From: Gemmatimonadaceae bacterium
Lineage (GTDB): Bacteria > Gemmatimonadota > Gemmatimonadetes > Gemmatimonadales > Gemmatimonadaceae
Assembly: GCA_030835125.1 (NCBI GenBank)
Contig: JAUQWM010000037.1
Span: 124,001 to 188,000, forward strand
Length of the DNA stretch: 64,000 nucleotides
Direction of reading: 5' to 3'
This document shows positions 16,044 through 25,246 of the stretch, in pieces. The position numbers and the translations under genes are program-made. The notes under the pieces are model-generated. The model did no database searches. It was not told the origin of the DNA and saw only the letters and a list, made by a program, of their open reading frames with translations. How positions within the stretch are numbered: position 1 is the stretch's first letter; each line of letters begins with the position of its first letter.

Positions 16044-16592
16044 ATGCGCTTCTCGCCGCCGGCCGGACTCCGCAAGCGAATGACGATCTGGAGCGTCCTC
16101 CTCGCCGCGCTCTGGATCTTCATCCTGGTCAAGCTCGCCCCTCACCTGGGCGCGATCGTGGGCGTGCGCAGCGGTGGGGATATCGCACCCGCGTTCTCCG
16201 TCACGACCCTCGATGGCGCGGAGCTGTCCTCGTCCGACCTGCGCGGGAGGGTGGTGCTGGTGAACTTCTGGGCGACCTGGTGCCTGCCGTGTCGCGCGGA
16301 AATGCCATTGCTGGAAAGCATGTGGAAACGACACGCGGCCGAGGGCTTCGTCCTCGTCGGCTTCTCGACGGATCGCGGCGGGGTGGATGGCGTGCGCCGG
16401 TTCCTGTCGGAGCGAAGCATCACGTATCCGGTGGCGATCGTTGCCCAGGACGTCGAGGCGGCGTTCGGGGGAGTGCGCGGCATCCCGACGTCCTTCCTGC
16501 TCGATCGACAGGGACGCATCGTGCACCGTGTCGTCGGGCCGCTCGCGCCCGCGACGCTCGAGCTGGCGGTCCGGCGCCGCCTTGCCCGATAG
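16044..16592 (+). CDS. TlpA/ResA-like membrane-anchored thioredoxin
   Basis: 182 residues with an N-terminal membrane anchor (MTIWSVLLAALWIFILVKLAP) and a periplasmic thioredoxin domain of the TlpA/ResA type. The active site is WATWCLPCRAEMP and the cis-proline loop is GIPTSFLLD. Such proteins reduce periplasmic disulfides, for example during cytochrome c or copper-site maturation. It follows the C39-barrel gene by 61 bases and may be cotranscribed; the partner is unknown. Confidence 0.88.
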   Translation: MRFSPPAGLRKRMTIWSVLLAALWIFILVKLAPHLGAIVGVRSGGDIAPAFSVTTLDGAELSSSDLRGRVVLVNFWATWCLPCRAEMPLLESMWKRHAAEGFVLVGFSTDRGGVDGVRRFLSERSITYPVAIVAQDVEAAFGGVRGIPTSFLLDRQGRIVHRVVGPLAPATLELAVRRRLAR

Positions 16593-16639
16593 TTGGCTCC
16601 CGTGTGCGCCGACGCGCCGTGCGGAGCGCGGCGGCCCGG

Positions 16640-17692
16640 TCAGCGCTTCCGGGCGGGGCGCCTGGCGTCCCCGAACGACTCGAGGAGGCGAAGAAGGGAG
16701 CGCTCACAATGCCGGAGCCGGCCGCGTGACGCGGCAAGTTCGCCGACCGCCGCCACCGGCTTCCTCACCACGCGGCCGCCCTCGAAGGCCCGGATGATGG
16801 CCGGGGAGATGTAGGACGCGCGACACACCGCCGGTGTATTTCCCAGCGTTTCCGCGGTTTCCCGCACCGCGATCGCCACCCGGCGTCGGAGGGCGCTTGG
16901 AGAGTCGGCAGGATCGAAGCCGATGCGGGCAAGGGCACAGGCGCAGGTCATCGTACCGGCCCACGTCCGGAAGTCCTTGGCGCTGAACGCGTCCCCCATG
17001 GCGTCCTTGATGTAGGCGTTGATGTGCTGACGGCGGACTTCCTTCCAGGTCCCGGATGCGTCCTGGAACGTGAAGACGCGGCGCCCGCCAGCCTTGAGCA
17101 GGGCGCGGACCGTCGCCGCGACGCGCCGATCGGCGAAGTCATAGACGTGTCCCTTGCCGCTCTTGCCGTTGAAGCGCAGCCGGACCGAGTGGCGGCCCAC
17201 CTCGACGTGCCTCGGACGCAGCGTGGCGATGCCGTAGCTGCCGTTCTCGCTGGCGTACTCCTCACTCCCGGGCCGAAGAAAGCAGATCGAGAGGATCCGG
17301 AGGATGCAGGCGACCACGCGTTCCTGGCCGTAGTCGTTCCGCGACAGGTCACGGGATACGCGAGCCCGCAGCGCAGGAAGTCCCCGGGTAAACGCGATGA
17401 GCCGCCGGTGCTTCCGGCGTTCGCGTCGCGCCACCGCCCGCTCGTGATACAGGTACTGCCAGCGCCCCGCCTTGTCCTTGCCGACGGCCTGGATCCACGC
17501 CGACGCGGAGGGATCGATGGCGACCGAGCGCCAGGCCGGCGGGATGCGCATGCCCTCGATGCGCGCCAGTTGCCGCAGGCCCGGCGGGCTGCGCAAGGGC
17601 CTGCCGTTCCGCGCAAGACGATATCGAAAGCCGGACCTGATCCCGCCCAGTCGCAGGATGCCGTCCGACTGCAGGTCGCTGACAACGGTCAC
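16640..17692 (-). CDS. DNA topoisomerase IB (bacterial, poxvirus-like)
   Basis: 350 residues from GTG 17692, the normal size for bacterial topoisomerase IB. The N-terminal domain (RLGGIRSGFRYRLARNGRPL, RIPPAWRSVAIDPSASAWIQAVGKDKAGRWQYLYH) binds DNA. The catalytic domain has RFNGKSGKGHVYDF, FSAKDFRTWAGTM and the nucleophile Tyr294 in CRASYISPAI. It relaxes supercoils by a 3'-phosphotyrosyl intermediate. It is 127 bases downstream of the amidohydrolase gene on the same strand. Confidence 0.93.
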   Translation of the reverse strand: MTVVSDLQSDGILRLGGIRSGFRYRLARNGRPLRSPPGLRQLARIEGMRIPPAWRSVAIDPSASAWIQAVGKDKAGRWQYLYHERAVARRERRKHRRLIAFTRGLPALRARVSRDLSRNDYGQERVVACILRILSICFLRPGSEEYASENGSYGIATLRPRHVEVGRHSVRLRFNGKSGKGHVYDFADRRVAATVRALLKAGGRRVFTFQDASGTWKEVRRQHINAYIKDAMGDAFSAKDFRTWAGTMTCACALARIGFDPADSPSALRRRVAIAVRETAETLGNTPAVCRASYISPAIIRAFEGGRVVRKPVAAVGELAASRGRLRHCERSLLRLLESFGDARRPARKR

Positions 17693-17819
17693 CGGACGTC
17701 CTACCGGTCACCCCGGGTGGGGTTCCCGCCGGTCCAGCACGCCTAACGTACGGAGACGAACCGCCGGGATCGGCAGCGCGACGGCCCGCGCCGCCGCCGC
17801 GCGGGTCGCGGTGCCGCGC

Positions 17820-20800
17820 TCAGGGCTGGAATCCGGCCGAGATCAGCTGGGCGCGCGTGAAGTACCTGCCATTGGCGATCACGCCGGTGACGCGATAGGT
17901 CGCGGAGATATCCTGGAGCGGGTTCCCCTCGACGATGGCCAGGTCGGCGATCCGTCCGGCCTCGATCGTGCCGACGTTCAGCCCCAGGGCCTGCGCCGAG
18001 TTGACCGTGGCGGTCTTCAGCGCCTGGTAGGGCGTCATCCCCGCGGCGACGTAGGCGAGGATCTCGGCCTGGACGTTGGCCGCGTTGGGCGTGTCCGTTC
18101 CCGCCACCACGCGGGCGCCGGCGTTCTGGGCGTTCACGATCATCGCGTCGATGCCTCCCTGCGTCGCCGCGCCTCCGCCCCGCCCACCGCGCCCGCCGGC
18201 GGCTCCGCCGCGCCCGGCCCCTCGCGCGCCGCCGCGGCCCCCGCCGGTCACGCTGGCGCTCAGCCACGCGGGATACAACCCGAACCGCTCGTCGGCGCGG
18301 AGGGCCGTGTCGGCCGCCAGCATCCGGGCCATGGTCGCGCCGCCTAACGCCATCGTCGGGCTGAAGGTCATTCCCGACTTTCCCCAGAGCTGGGCGACGT
18401 CGTCGTAGCTCCGGTTGAGCGTCGCCACCTTGGGGGAGAAGCCGCGCCGGCTCGTCCCGGTCGTGTGCTCCGTCCCGTCGAGCCCCGACAGGGCCGCCGG
18501 GTAGACTTCATGCGACGAGGTGCGCATCCCGTTCGCGCGCCCGAACTCGGCGATGCGCTTCGCCTGCAGGTCGGGCATCCGCACGTACGCCTTCAGGACA
18601 TCGTGCCCCAGCGCCTTCGCCCGCGCGAGTTCCAGCTCGAGGTGGGCCGAATCGTGGATGGCGACCGCCATCTTGTAGTAGACGCGCTGCCATTCCATGA
18701 GGTAGCCGGCGGCGACGATGCGGGGACCGATGCGCACCCCGGCCTCGACGGCCTCCTTGTCCTCGATGCCCTCGTACGGCGTGCTGCCCGGGCTCCGGAC
18801 CGTCGTGATGCCGAATGCCAGCGCGGCGCGCTCGTGCGCCTCGCCGAGATCCTTCTGCATGTGCGAGTGGTACTCGATGAGCCCGGGCATCACGGTGCGA
18901 TTCCCGGCATCCACGACGCGCCCATTGGCGTGCGCAGCGTCCGAGTGCGGGGCAACCGACGTGATCCGGTTGCCCTGGATGACCAGGTCGACATTCTCCC
19001 GCAGCGCTTCGCTCTTCATGTCCACCAGTCGCCCGGCGTGCACCACGTAGTCCCCGGCGGGCACGGCCGGCGTGTAGGAAAGGTCGAGCGCGACATCGCG
19101 CGAGCGGCCCGTGGCCACGTCGACCAGGCGAAACCGGTCCATGGCCTGGTACAGGATGGACTTCCCGTCGGCCGTCCACGTGGGCATGTAGGCGATGTCA
19201 CTCGTCAGGCGGCGCGGCGCAGCGGTCGGGGCGCCACTGGCGGCCGTCGGGAGGAGCGACAGCCTGCCTTCGTAGACGAGCGCCATGCTGGCCCCGTCGG
19301 GCGAGATGACCGGGCCGTTGCCGACCCGCGAATCGATGGACTGGTGCGGGAGCGGCGTGAACCAGGTGGAGTCTCCGCCGGCGACGGAGAGGGAGAGGAT
19401 CTGGTTGGTGCCCTCGCGGAAGCGGCCTGAATACGCCGTGATGGCGGCAATGAGGATGCGCTGCCCGTCCTTCGACCACGTCGGGTTCCCCGGGCCGAAC
19501 AAGGGGGCATGTACCTGCCGGACTTCGCCGGTCGCCACCTCGACCACGTTCACGCTGGCCCGGCGCCAGACGCCATCGACGTTCAGGAAGGCGATGCGCC
19601 GCCCATCGGGCGACCAGGCGGCACCCATGGCGGATCCCACGGTGCTCGTCAGGCGGCGTGCCTGGCCGGTGGACAGGTCCCGGATCCACAGGTCGAGCAG
19701 TTGCCCGCCGCGATCGGTCGACCAGGCGAGATAGCGACCATCCGGCGACCAGGCCGGCTCGGTGTCGAGGAAGCGATCGTTCGTGACGTTCACGGGCTTG
19801 CCACCCATCGGCATGATCCAGAGGTCACCGATCGCGGCAAAGGCCACCGAACGGCCATCGGGCGAGATGGCCGGGCTCATGATGCCCTTCACCGGCCGGG
19901 GACTGCGTGCCTCGGGCCTCGAGCCGGTGGGCGGGGCGCCGTTGGTGGGCGCGCGTGCGGCCATCACCGGGAGCGTGGCCGAGAACTCGATGGTTCGACT
20001 GGGACCTCCGGCGATCGAACGCCGGCGGATCCTGCCGTCGGAGACGTAGACGATCTCGTTCGCCGATGCCCAGGCGGCGCGGAACGGAAACGCATTCTCG
20101 TCACCGGTGAGGCCGCGGCCCTCGATCTCGAGCTGGCTCCCGATGCCGCCGGTGGAGTGATAGACGACCTGTCCCCCGGGACCCCAGGAGGGAGCGTCAG
20201 CGCGAACGCCCTCCGCGGAAACACGCCGCTCGGTGCCGGTCGCCAGGGTGACCGCCCAGAGCGACTGGCCGCCGGCGCGCGTGGAGATGAAGGCGATTTC
20301 GCGGTCGTCCGGCGACCACGTGGGCATGAAGTCGTCCGCGCCGTCCGCGGTGACCCGGGTCAGTGCGCCCGACCGCAGGTCGAGGACCCACACATTGTAG
20401 TTGCCAACGCCGGCCCGGGGCTGGCCAGCGCTGATCGACTCGCCGCGGTCGGACGAGAATGCGACCCTTGTGCCGTCGTGCGACCAGGCCGGCTCGCGGT
20501 CGTCGAACGGGCCGCGCGTCAGTTGTCGCTGGTTCCGGCCATCAGGGGACACCGCCCAGATGTCGTAGCCACCATCGCGATATCCCTGGAACGCGATGGT
20601 GCGCCCATCGGGAGAGAAGGTGGGGTGTCGGGCGTCGTTGTACGCATCGGTGACCTGCCGTGCCGCGCCTCCCGTGGCGGGCAGCGTCCACACGGAACCC
20701 TGCAGGTCGATCGCGAGCGTGCGGCCGTCGGGTGAGATCGACACCGACATCGAGGTGCCTTCGTGCACGACGACCGAGGCGGTCTGGGATTGGCGACTGC

Positions 20801-20852
20801 CCATCGCCAGGACGGCGATGAACGCGGATGCGCGGGCGACTACCGTGATCAT
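17820..20852 (-). CDS. Secreted amidohydrolase with N-terminal TolB/PD40 beta-propeller
   Basis: 1010 residues from ATG 20852, preceded by GGAGAA on the minus strand. After a signal peptide, about 600 residues form a PD40 propeller (repeats of ISPDGRTLA, FSPDGRTIAFQ, WSPDDREIAF). The C-terminal third is an amidohydrolase: metal motif EYHSHM, candidate carboxylated lysine in DVLKAYVRMP, histidines in SSHEVYP and GTEHTTG, aspartate in VAGTDTPNAAN. A low-complexity Gly/Arg/Ala insert (about residues 865-895, GGGRGGARGAGRGGAAGG) interrupts the barrel. Such fusions are frequent in this group and are thought to be exported peptidases or amidases; substrate unknown. Confidence 0.88.
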   Translation of the reverse strand: MITVVARASAFIAVLAMGSRQSQTASVVVHEGTSMSVSISPDGRTLAIDLQGSVWTLPATGGAARQVTDAYNDARHPTFSPDGRTIAFQGYRDGGYDIWAVSPDGRNQRQLTRGPFDDREPAWSHDGTRVAFSSDRGESISAGQPRAGVGNYNVWVLDLRSGALTRVTADGADDFMPTWSPDDREIAFISTRAGGQSLWAVTLATGTERRVSAEGVRADAPSWGPGGQVVYHSTGGIGSQLEIEGRGLTGDENAFPFRAAWASANEIVYVSDGRIRRRSIAGGPSRTIEFSATLPVMAARAPTNGAPPTGSRPEARSPRPVKGIMSPAISPDGRSVAFAAIGDLWIMPMGGKPVNVTNDRFLDTEPAWSPDGRYLAWSTDRGGQLLDLWIRDLSTGQARRLTSTVGSAMGAAWSPDGRRIAFLNVDGVWRRASVNVVEVATGEVRQVHAPLFGPGNPTWSKDGQRILIAAITAYSGRFREGTNQILSLSVAGGDSTWFTPLPHQSIDSRVGNGPVISPDGASMALVYEGRLSLLPTAASGAPTAAPRRLTSDIAYMPTWTADGKSILYQAMDRFRLVDVATGRSRDVALDLSYTPAVPAGDYVVHAGRLVDMKSEALRENVDLVIQGNRITSVAPHSDAAHANGRVVDAGNRTVMPGLIEYHSHMQKDLGEAHERAALAFGITTVRSPGSTPYEGIEDKEAVEAGVRIGPRIVAAGYLMEWQRVYYKMAVAIHDSAHLELELARAKALGHDVLKAYVRMPDLQAKRIAEFGRANGMRTSSHEVYPAALSGLDGTEHTTGTSRRGFSPKVATLNRSYDDVAQLWGKSGMTFSPTMALGGATMARMLAADTALRADERFGLYPAWLSASVTGGGRGGARGAGRGGAAGGRGGRGGGAATQGGIDAMIVNAQNAGARVVAGTDTPNAANVQAEILAYVAAGMTPYQALKTATVNSAQALGLNVGTIEAGRIADLAIVEGNPLQDISATYRVTGVIANGRYFTRAQLISAGFQP

Positions 20853-20959
20853 GGGTTTCTCCGTGTGCGGGCGACCGGCCCACGCAAAGATGCGTCATGG
20901 TACGAGGTGACGCACGAGGGCACTGCCATCCGCCGCTGCCCCGATAGATGCTTCAGGCC

Positions 20960-22078
20960 ATGCTGAAACGAGCCCTGATCGCGGCCGTCGTCGTCGCCTC
21001 CTGCGCGGATCCCTCGGGGCCGTCGACGCATACGCATCCGCAGCGGCTCCTCATCGCCGGGACCGAGGACGGCGCAGTGGTGGTGGACCTCGACTGGCGC
21101 GGCATCATCCGGCGGACCGGCCCGCGATTCACCTCGCATGGGCCATCGGTCCTGGATTCGCGTGGCGACTTGATCACGGTCGGTCAGCTGGAAGGCGACG
21201 CGACGATCATGGCGGGCCTGGACGTCGAGTCCGGGCTGGAGCTCTGGCGGACCCAGATCAGCCAGGGGAATGCGGGGACGGTGGTGGACGGGGTCGAGCT
21301 CGGGGCCGCCATGATCACGGCCAACCCGTCGCGGCGGGAAGTCTTCCTGTGGCGCGCCGTGCAGGGTGGAGAGATCGGGGTGGCGGGATACGACATCGAC
21401 CGTCGGCGCATCACGCGCTGGTTCGGGCCGGTCGGCAACCGGTTCCGGGCGATGGCGGCTACGCCTGCCACCGCGACGCACCCCAACGGCTGCCTGGTCC
21501 TGGCGCTCGACGGCGGGCCGTTCAACTTCCCGCGCGCGTTCCTCCACGTGGCCTGCGGGACGGCGTACGAGGATCGGGATTCCATCTCCATCGACCTGCC
21601 GTCCCGCGTGGTGCTGCAGATGGAACTGGCCGGCGACGGCAGGGACCTGCTGGTGATGACGGACATCGAGCTGCTCCTGTACGACGCGGCCACCCTCCAG
21701 GTGAAGACCCGCGCGTTGCGACCCCTGTCGGCGCCGTTCTTTGCGTCGCGCGCCACCGGCCGGCTGATCATCCCGGACGTGGGGTCGTCGGTCGTGGCCA
21801 GTTCCGGCATCATCTACCTGCTCGACGCCGGGCTCGAGCTGTCCTCGATCATCGACCTCCGCATCCTCCCGTTCGGCCAGCGACCGCTGGGGATCCTGGG
21901 GGCGGAGGAGAGTGCCGACGGGAGGTGGCTCTATGTCGTCGGGGGCGTCCCCCGCGATGGGCCGCTGTATGGGCCCGAGAAGACGCATGTCCTGGTCATC
22001 GACCAGGCGACCGGCCAGGTGGCCGACGTGGTCACGCTCGATACCTACGGCGGCGGTCGCCCGATCCTGGTCCCGTAG
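20960..22078 (+). CDS. Putative lipoprotein with beta-propeller repeats
   Basis: 372 residues from ATG 20960; an in-frame ATG at 20948 would add four residues. The N-terminus MLKRALIAAVVVASCADPSG is a lipoprotein signal. The rest alternates short beta segments in a PQQ/YVTN-like propeller pattern (LLIAGTEDGAVVVDLDW, HVLVIDQATGQVADVVTLDT) without catalytic signatures. Divergent from the amidohydrolase gene with about 107 bases between starts. Function unknown. Confidence 0.75.
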   Translation: MLKRALIAAVVVASCADPSGPSTHTHPQRLLIAGTEDGAVVVDLDWRGIIRRTGPRFTSHGPSVLDSRGDLITVGQLEGDATIMAGLDVESGLELWRTQISQGNAGTVVDGVELGAAMITANPSRREVFLWRAVQGGEIGVAGYDIDRRRITRWFGPVGNRFRAMAATPATATHPNGCLVLALDGGPFNFPRAFLHVACGTAYEDRDSISIDLPSRVVLQMELAGDGRDLLVMTDIELLLYDAATLQVKTRALRPLSAPFFASRATGRLIIPDVGSSVVASSGIIYLLDAGLELSSIIDLRILPFGQRPLGILGAEESADGRWLYVVGGVPRDGPLYGPEKTHVLVIDQATGQVADVVTLDTYGGGRPILVP

Positions 22079-22192
22079 CTTGACCGGGTGCGGGCCGAAC
22101 GGGAAGTTCGCTCCCTGCGTATCCAGACAGGTCCCAGGTCCAGGCCCGGCCCATCGAGGCCCCCGGCCGCAACCCACCAACCCGGATCCCCC

Positions 22193-25174
22193 ATGCCCAA
22201 CCGAGTCACACGTTTCACGTGGCGCTCGCTCGCGGTGTTCGCCATTCCCCTGGCGGCTCCACTGGCGGGGGCGCAAGGCGGCCAGGCCGCCGCGGCGCCC
22301 ATGCTCAACCAGTCGACCGATCCGCTCCTCCGTTCGTTCCGGTTCCGGAGCATCGGGCCGGCGAGTATGGGGGGGCGCATCGACGACATCGAGGTGTCGG
22401 CGAGCAACCCCAACATCATCTACCTCGGCTACGCCGTCGGGGGCGTGTGGAAGTCGGAGAACAACGGGACGACGTTCGCGCCGGTCTTTGACTCGTATGA
22501 AGTCGCGTCGGTCGGCGACATCGCGATCCATCCCACGAATCCCGACATCGTGTATGTCGGCACCGGCGAGGCCAACAACCGCCAGAGCTCGTCGTTCGGC
22601 GGCGGCATGTACAAGACGACCGACGGTGGCAAGACCTGGAGCCTGATCGGGCTGCGCGAGACGCAGACGATCGCGCGGGTGGTGCTCGATCCCCGCAACC
22701 CGGAGACGGTGTACGTGGCGGCGACGGGCCACCTCTTCGGCCCTAACGAGGACCGCGGGATCTACAAGAGCACCAACGGCGGTCGCACCTGGGCGAAGGT
22801 GAAGTACGTCGACGAGAATACCGGGTTCACCGACCTTGCGATCGATCCGTCGAACCCGTCTGTCCTGTACGCGGCGAGCTACCAGCGTCGCCGCACGACC
22901 TGCTGCTTCAACGGCGGCGGTCCCGGCAGCGCCCTCTGGAAGTCGACCAACGGCGGCAGTACCTGGACGAAGCTGACGGGCAATGGCCTTCCGCCCGGCA
23001 CCTATGGTCGCATTGCACTCGACGTGTCGCGTTCCAACCCCAACATCGTCATGGTCCAGATCGAGGCCGGGGAAGTCGGCCAGGTGGTCCAGCCGGGCCA
23101 GGGGCGCGGCGGTGGTGGAGGCGGCTTCGGGGGCGGCGGCGGATACAACTGGTGCAACAACGCCGGCCCGGGTCGGGGATTTGGCGGTGGCCGCGGCGCC
23201 CAGCAGCCGGCGCAGCCCCAGACCGCGCCGGCATTGAACCCGGCGCAGGGCGGGATCTTCAAGTCGACGAACTCCGGCGGTTCCTGGCAGCATGTGAGCA
23301 ACTGCAACGCCCGGCCGATGTACTTCAGCCAGTTGCGGATCGACCCGCAGAACCCGAACAACGTCTATGTCGCCGGGCTCCCGATCGCCAAGTCGCTCGA
23401 CGGTGGCCGGACGTTCGCGACGCTGGACGAGGCCGGCGGGAACAGCGACCCCGGCCACGTGGACGTGCACGCGATCTGGATCAACCCGAGGAACTCGAAC
23501 CACGTCATGAACGGCAACGACGGCGGCCTGGACATCAGCTACGACCAGGGTCGCACGTGGCAGTCGGTCAAGACGATGTCGACGGCCCTGCCGTATGACG
23601 TGTCGTTCGACATGCGGCGTCCGTACTGGGTGTGCGCCGGCCTGCAGGACAACGGCAGCTGGTGCGGTCCGAGCTCGGTGCGGAACAACAACGGCATCCT
23701 CAACTCGCACTGGTTCAACATCGGCGGCGGGGACGGCTTCTTCACGCAGCAGGACCCGAACGACTACAACAGCGTGTACGCCGAGTCGCAGCACGGGAAC
23801 ACCAACCGCCTGGACCGGCGGACCGGGCGGGGCGGGAGCATCCGGCCCAGCGCGCCGCCCGCGCCGCCGCCGGTCGACGTGCCGTCGGCCGCCGGACGCG
23901 GGGGTGCGGGTGGTGGTGGCGGTGGTGGCCGGGGCGGGACGCCTAACGTGGTGAACGGGCGGGCCGGCGACCAGTATCGCTTCAACTGGAACACGCCCTA
24001 CCAGCTCTCGAAGCACAACGCGTCGGTCGTCTACCTCGGCGGCAGCCGCGTCTTCAAGTCGTACGACCGCGGCGACACCTGGATCGCCAGCCCGGACCTG
24101 ACGAAGCAGTACGACCGGAACACTGCTGACCTCATGGGCCAGCGCGGCAACGTGACGATGCTGTCGAAGAACGACGGGCTCACGAACTACAGCACCGTCA
24201 TCAGCGTCTCGGAGTCGCCCATCAAGCCCGGCTTGCTCTGGGCAGGCACCGACGACGGGAACGTCCAGGTGACGCGCGACGACCTGGCGACCTGGACGGA
24301 CGTCAGCCGGAACCTGCCGGGCCTTCCCGCCGGCCACATGTACTGGGTCTCGCGCGTCGTTGCCTCGGCGCACGACACCTCGCGCGCCTACGTGGCCGTG
24401 GACGGGCATCGCAGCGACGACCTGAAGCCCTACGTCTACGTGACGAACGACTTCGGGCGCACGTTCACGAGCATCTCGTCCAACCTGCCGGCCTACGGGA
24501 ACGTGCAGGTGATCAAGGAGGACCCGAAGAACCCGGACCTGCTGTACGTGGGCACGGAGTTTGGCCTGTACATCTCGACCAACCGCGGTCAGTCGTGGCA
24601 GAAGTTCATGAACAACTACCCGACGGTCCGGACCGACGACATCGAGGTGCACACGCGCGACGGGGACCTCGTGATCGGGTCGCACGGCCGCGGCGTCTGG
24701 ATCCTCGACGACATCACCCCGCTGCAACAGCTGACGCCGGCGGTGCTGGCGGCCGATGCGCACCTGTTCGACATCCGCCCGGCCGTGGCCTGGCTCAACG
24801 ACCGGAAGCTTGGCCAGCAGGTCACCGGCCAGCAGGTCTTCCAGGGCGAGAACGCGCCGCGCGGCGCGGCGATCAATTACTACCTCAAGTCGGCGGCGTC
24901 GGGCCCGGTGCGGATCTCGATCTCGGACGTATCGGGACGGGTCCTCCGGGATATCGAGGGCACGGCGATGCAGGGGATCAACCGGGTCCAGTGGAACCTG
25001 GCACCGAACGCCCCGCAGGGCGCCCAGGGCGGGCGTGGCGGCGGTGGTGGTGGCGGATTCGGCGGCGCAGCCGCCGTCCCCCCTGGCACCTACAAGGTCA
25101 CGCTGACGGTGGGATCCCAGAGCCTGACCAAGACGGTCGAAGTCCTCGAGGATCGCTGGATGGAGGAACGGTAG
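22193..25174 (+). CDS. Sortilin/VPS10-type BNR beta-propeller exported protein
   Basis: 993 residues from ATG 22193, chosen because the signal peptide (RSLAVFAIPLAAPLAGAQ) begins here. The body is a ten-bladed propeller of the sortilin/glycoside-hydrolase BNR type with many Asp-box repeats (TTDGGKTWSLI, STNGGRTWAKV, YDQGRTWQSV, YDRGDTWIASP, TNRGQSWQKF). Three glycine-rich stretches (about residues 303-340, 565-585 and 945-960) lie in loops. Asn/Cys-rich YNWCNNAGPG sits in the first. A beta-sandwich C-terminal part follows. It probably binds or trims extracellular ligands; no catalytic site is assignable. A strong terminator follows. Confidence 0.85.
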   Translation: MPNRVTRFTWRSLAVFAIPLAAPLAGAQGGQAAAAPMLNQSTDPLLRSFRFRSIGPASMGGRIDDIEVSASNPNIIYLGYAVGGVWKSENNGTTFAPVFDSYEVASVGDIAIHPTNPDIVYVGTGEANNRQSSSFGGGMYKTTDGGKTWSLIGLRETQTIARVVLDPRNPETVYVAATGHLFGPNEDRGIYKSTNGGRTWAKVKYVDENTGFTDLAIDPSNPSVLYAASYQRRRTTCCFNGGGPGSALWKSTNGGSTWTKLTGNGLPPGTYGRIALDVSRSNPNIVMVQIEAGEVGQVVQPGQGRGGGGGGFGGGGGYNWCNNAGPGRGFGGGRGAQQPAQPQTAPALNPAQGGIFKSTNSGGSWQHVSNCNARPMYFSQLRIDPQNPNNVYVAGLPIAKSLDGGRTFATLDEAGGNSDPGHVDVHAIWINPRNSNHVMNGNDGGLDISYDQGRTWQSVKTMSTALPYDVSFDMRRPYWVCAGLQDNGSWCGPSSVRNNNGILNSHWFNIGGGDGFFTQQDPNDYNSVYAESQHGNTNRLDRRTGRGGSIRPSAPPAPPPVDVPSAAGRGGAGGGGGGGRGGTPNVVNGRAGDQYRFNWNTPYQLSKHNASVVYLGGSRVFKSYDRGDTWIASPDLTKQYDRNTADLMGQRGNVTMLSKNDGLTNYSTVISVSESPIKPGLLWAGTDDGNVQVTRDDLATWTDVSRNLPGLPAGHMYWVSRVVASAHDTSRAYVAVDGHRSDDLKPYVYVTNDFGRTFTSISSNLPAYGNVQVIKEDPKNPDLLYVGTEFGLYISTNRGQSWQKFMNNYPTVRTDDIEVHTRDGDLVIGSHGRGVWILDDITPLQQLTPAVLAADAHLFDIRPAVAWLNDRKLGQQVTGQQVFQGENAPRGAAINYYLKSAASGPVRISISDVSGRVLRDIEGTAMQGINRVQWNLAPNAPQGAQGGRGGGGGGGFGGAAAVPPGTYKVTLTVGSQSLTKTVEVLEDRWMEER

Positions 25175-25189
25175 GAGGATGAAAAGGAA

Positions 25190-25213
25190 AAGCCCCGCGG
25201 AAACGCGGGGCTT
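25190..25213 (+). terminator. Rho-independent terminator
   Basis: Perfect stem AAGCCCCGCG / CGCGGGGCTT with a GAAA tetraloop, followed by TTTCTTT. It begins 15 bases after the sortilin-type gene and is the clearest intrinsic terminator in the window. The stem also has A residues on the other side, so it may act on the opposing HhH transcript too. Confidence 0.93.
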
Positions 25214-25246
25214 TTTCTTTCACCTCGGACTGCCGGACTCGCCTGG

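Noticed and set aside
20849-24763. A 1304-codon open frame on the minus strand opposite the sortilin-type gene
   Set aside because: It is antisense to a gene with a signal peptide and clear Asp-box repeats, is low-complexity in Arg, Val, His and Asp, and shows no domain. High GC content makes such long shadow frames common.
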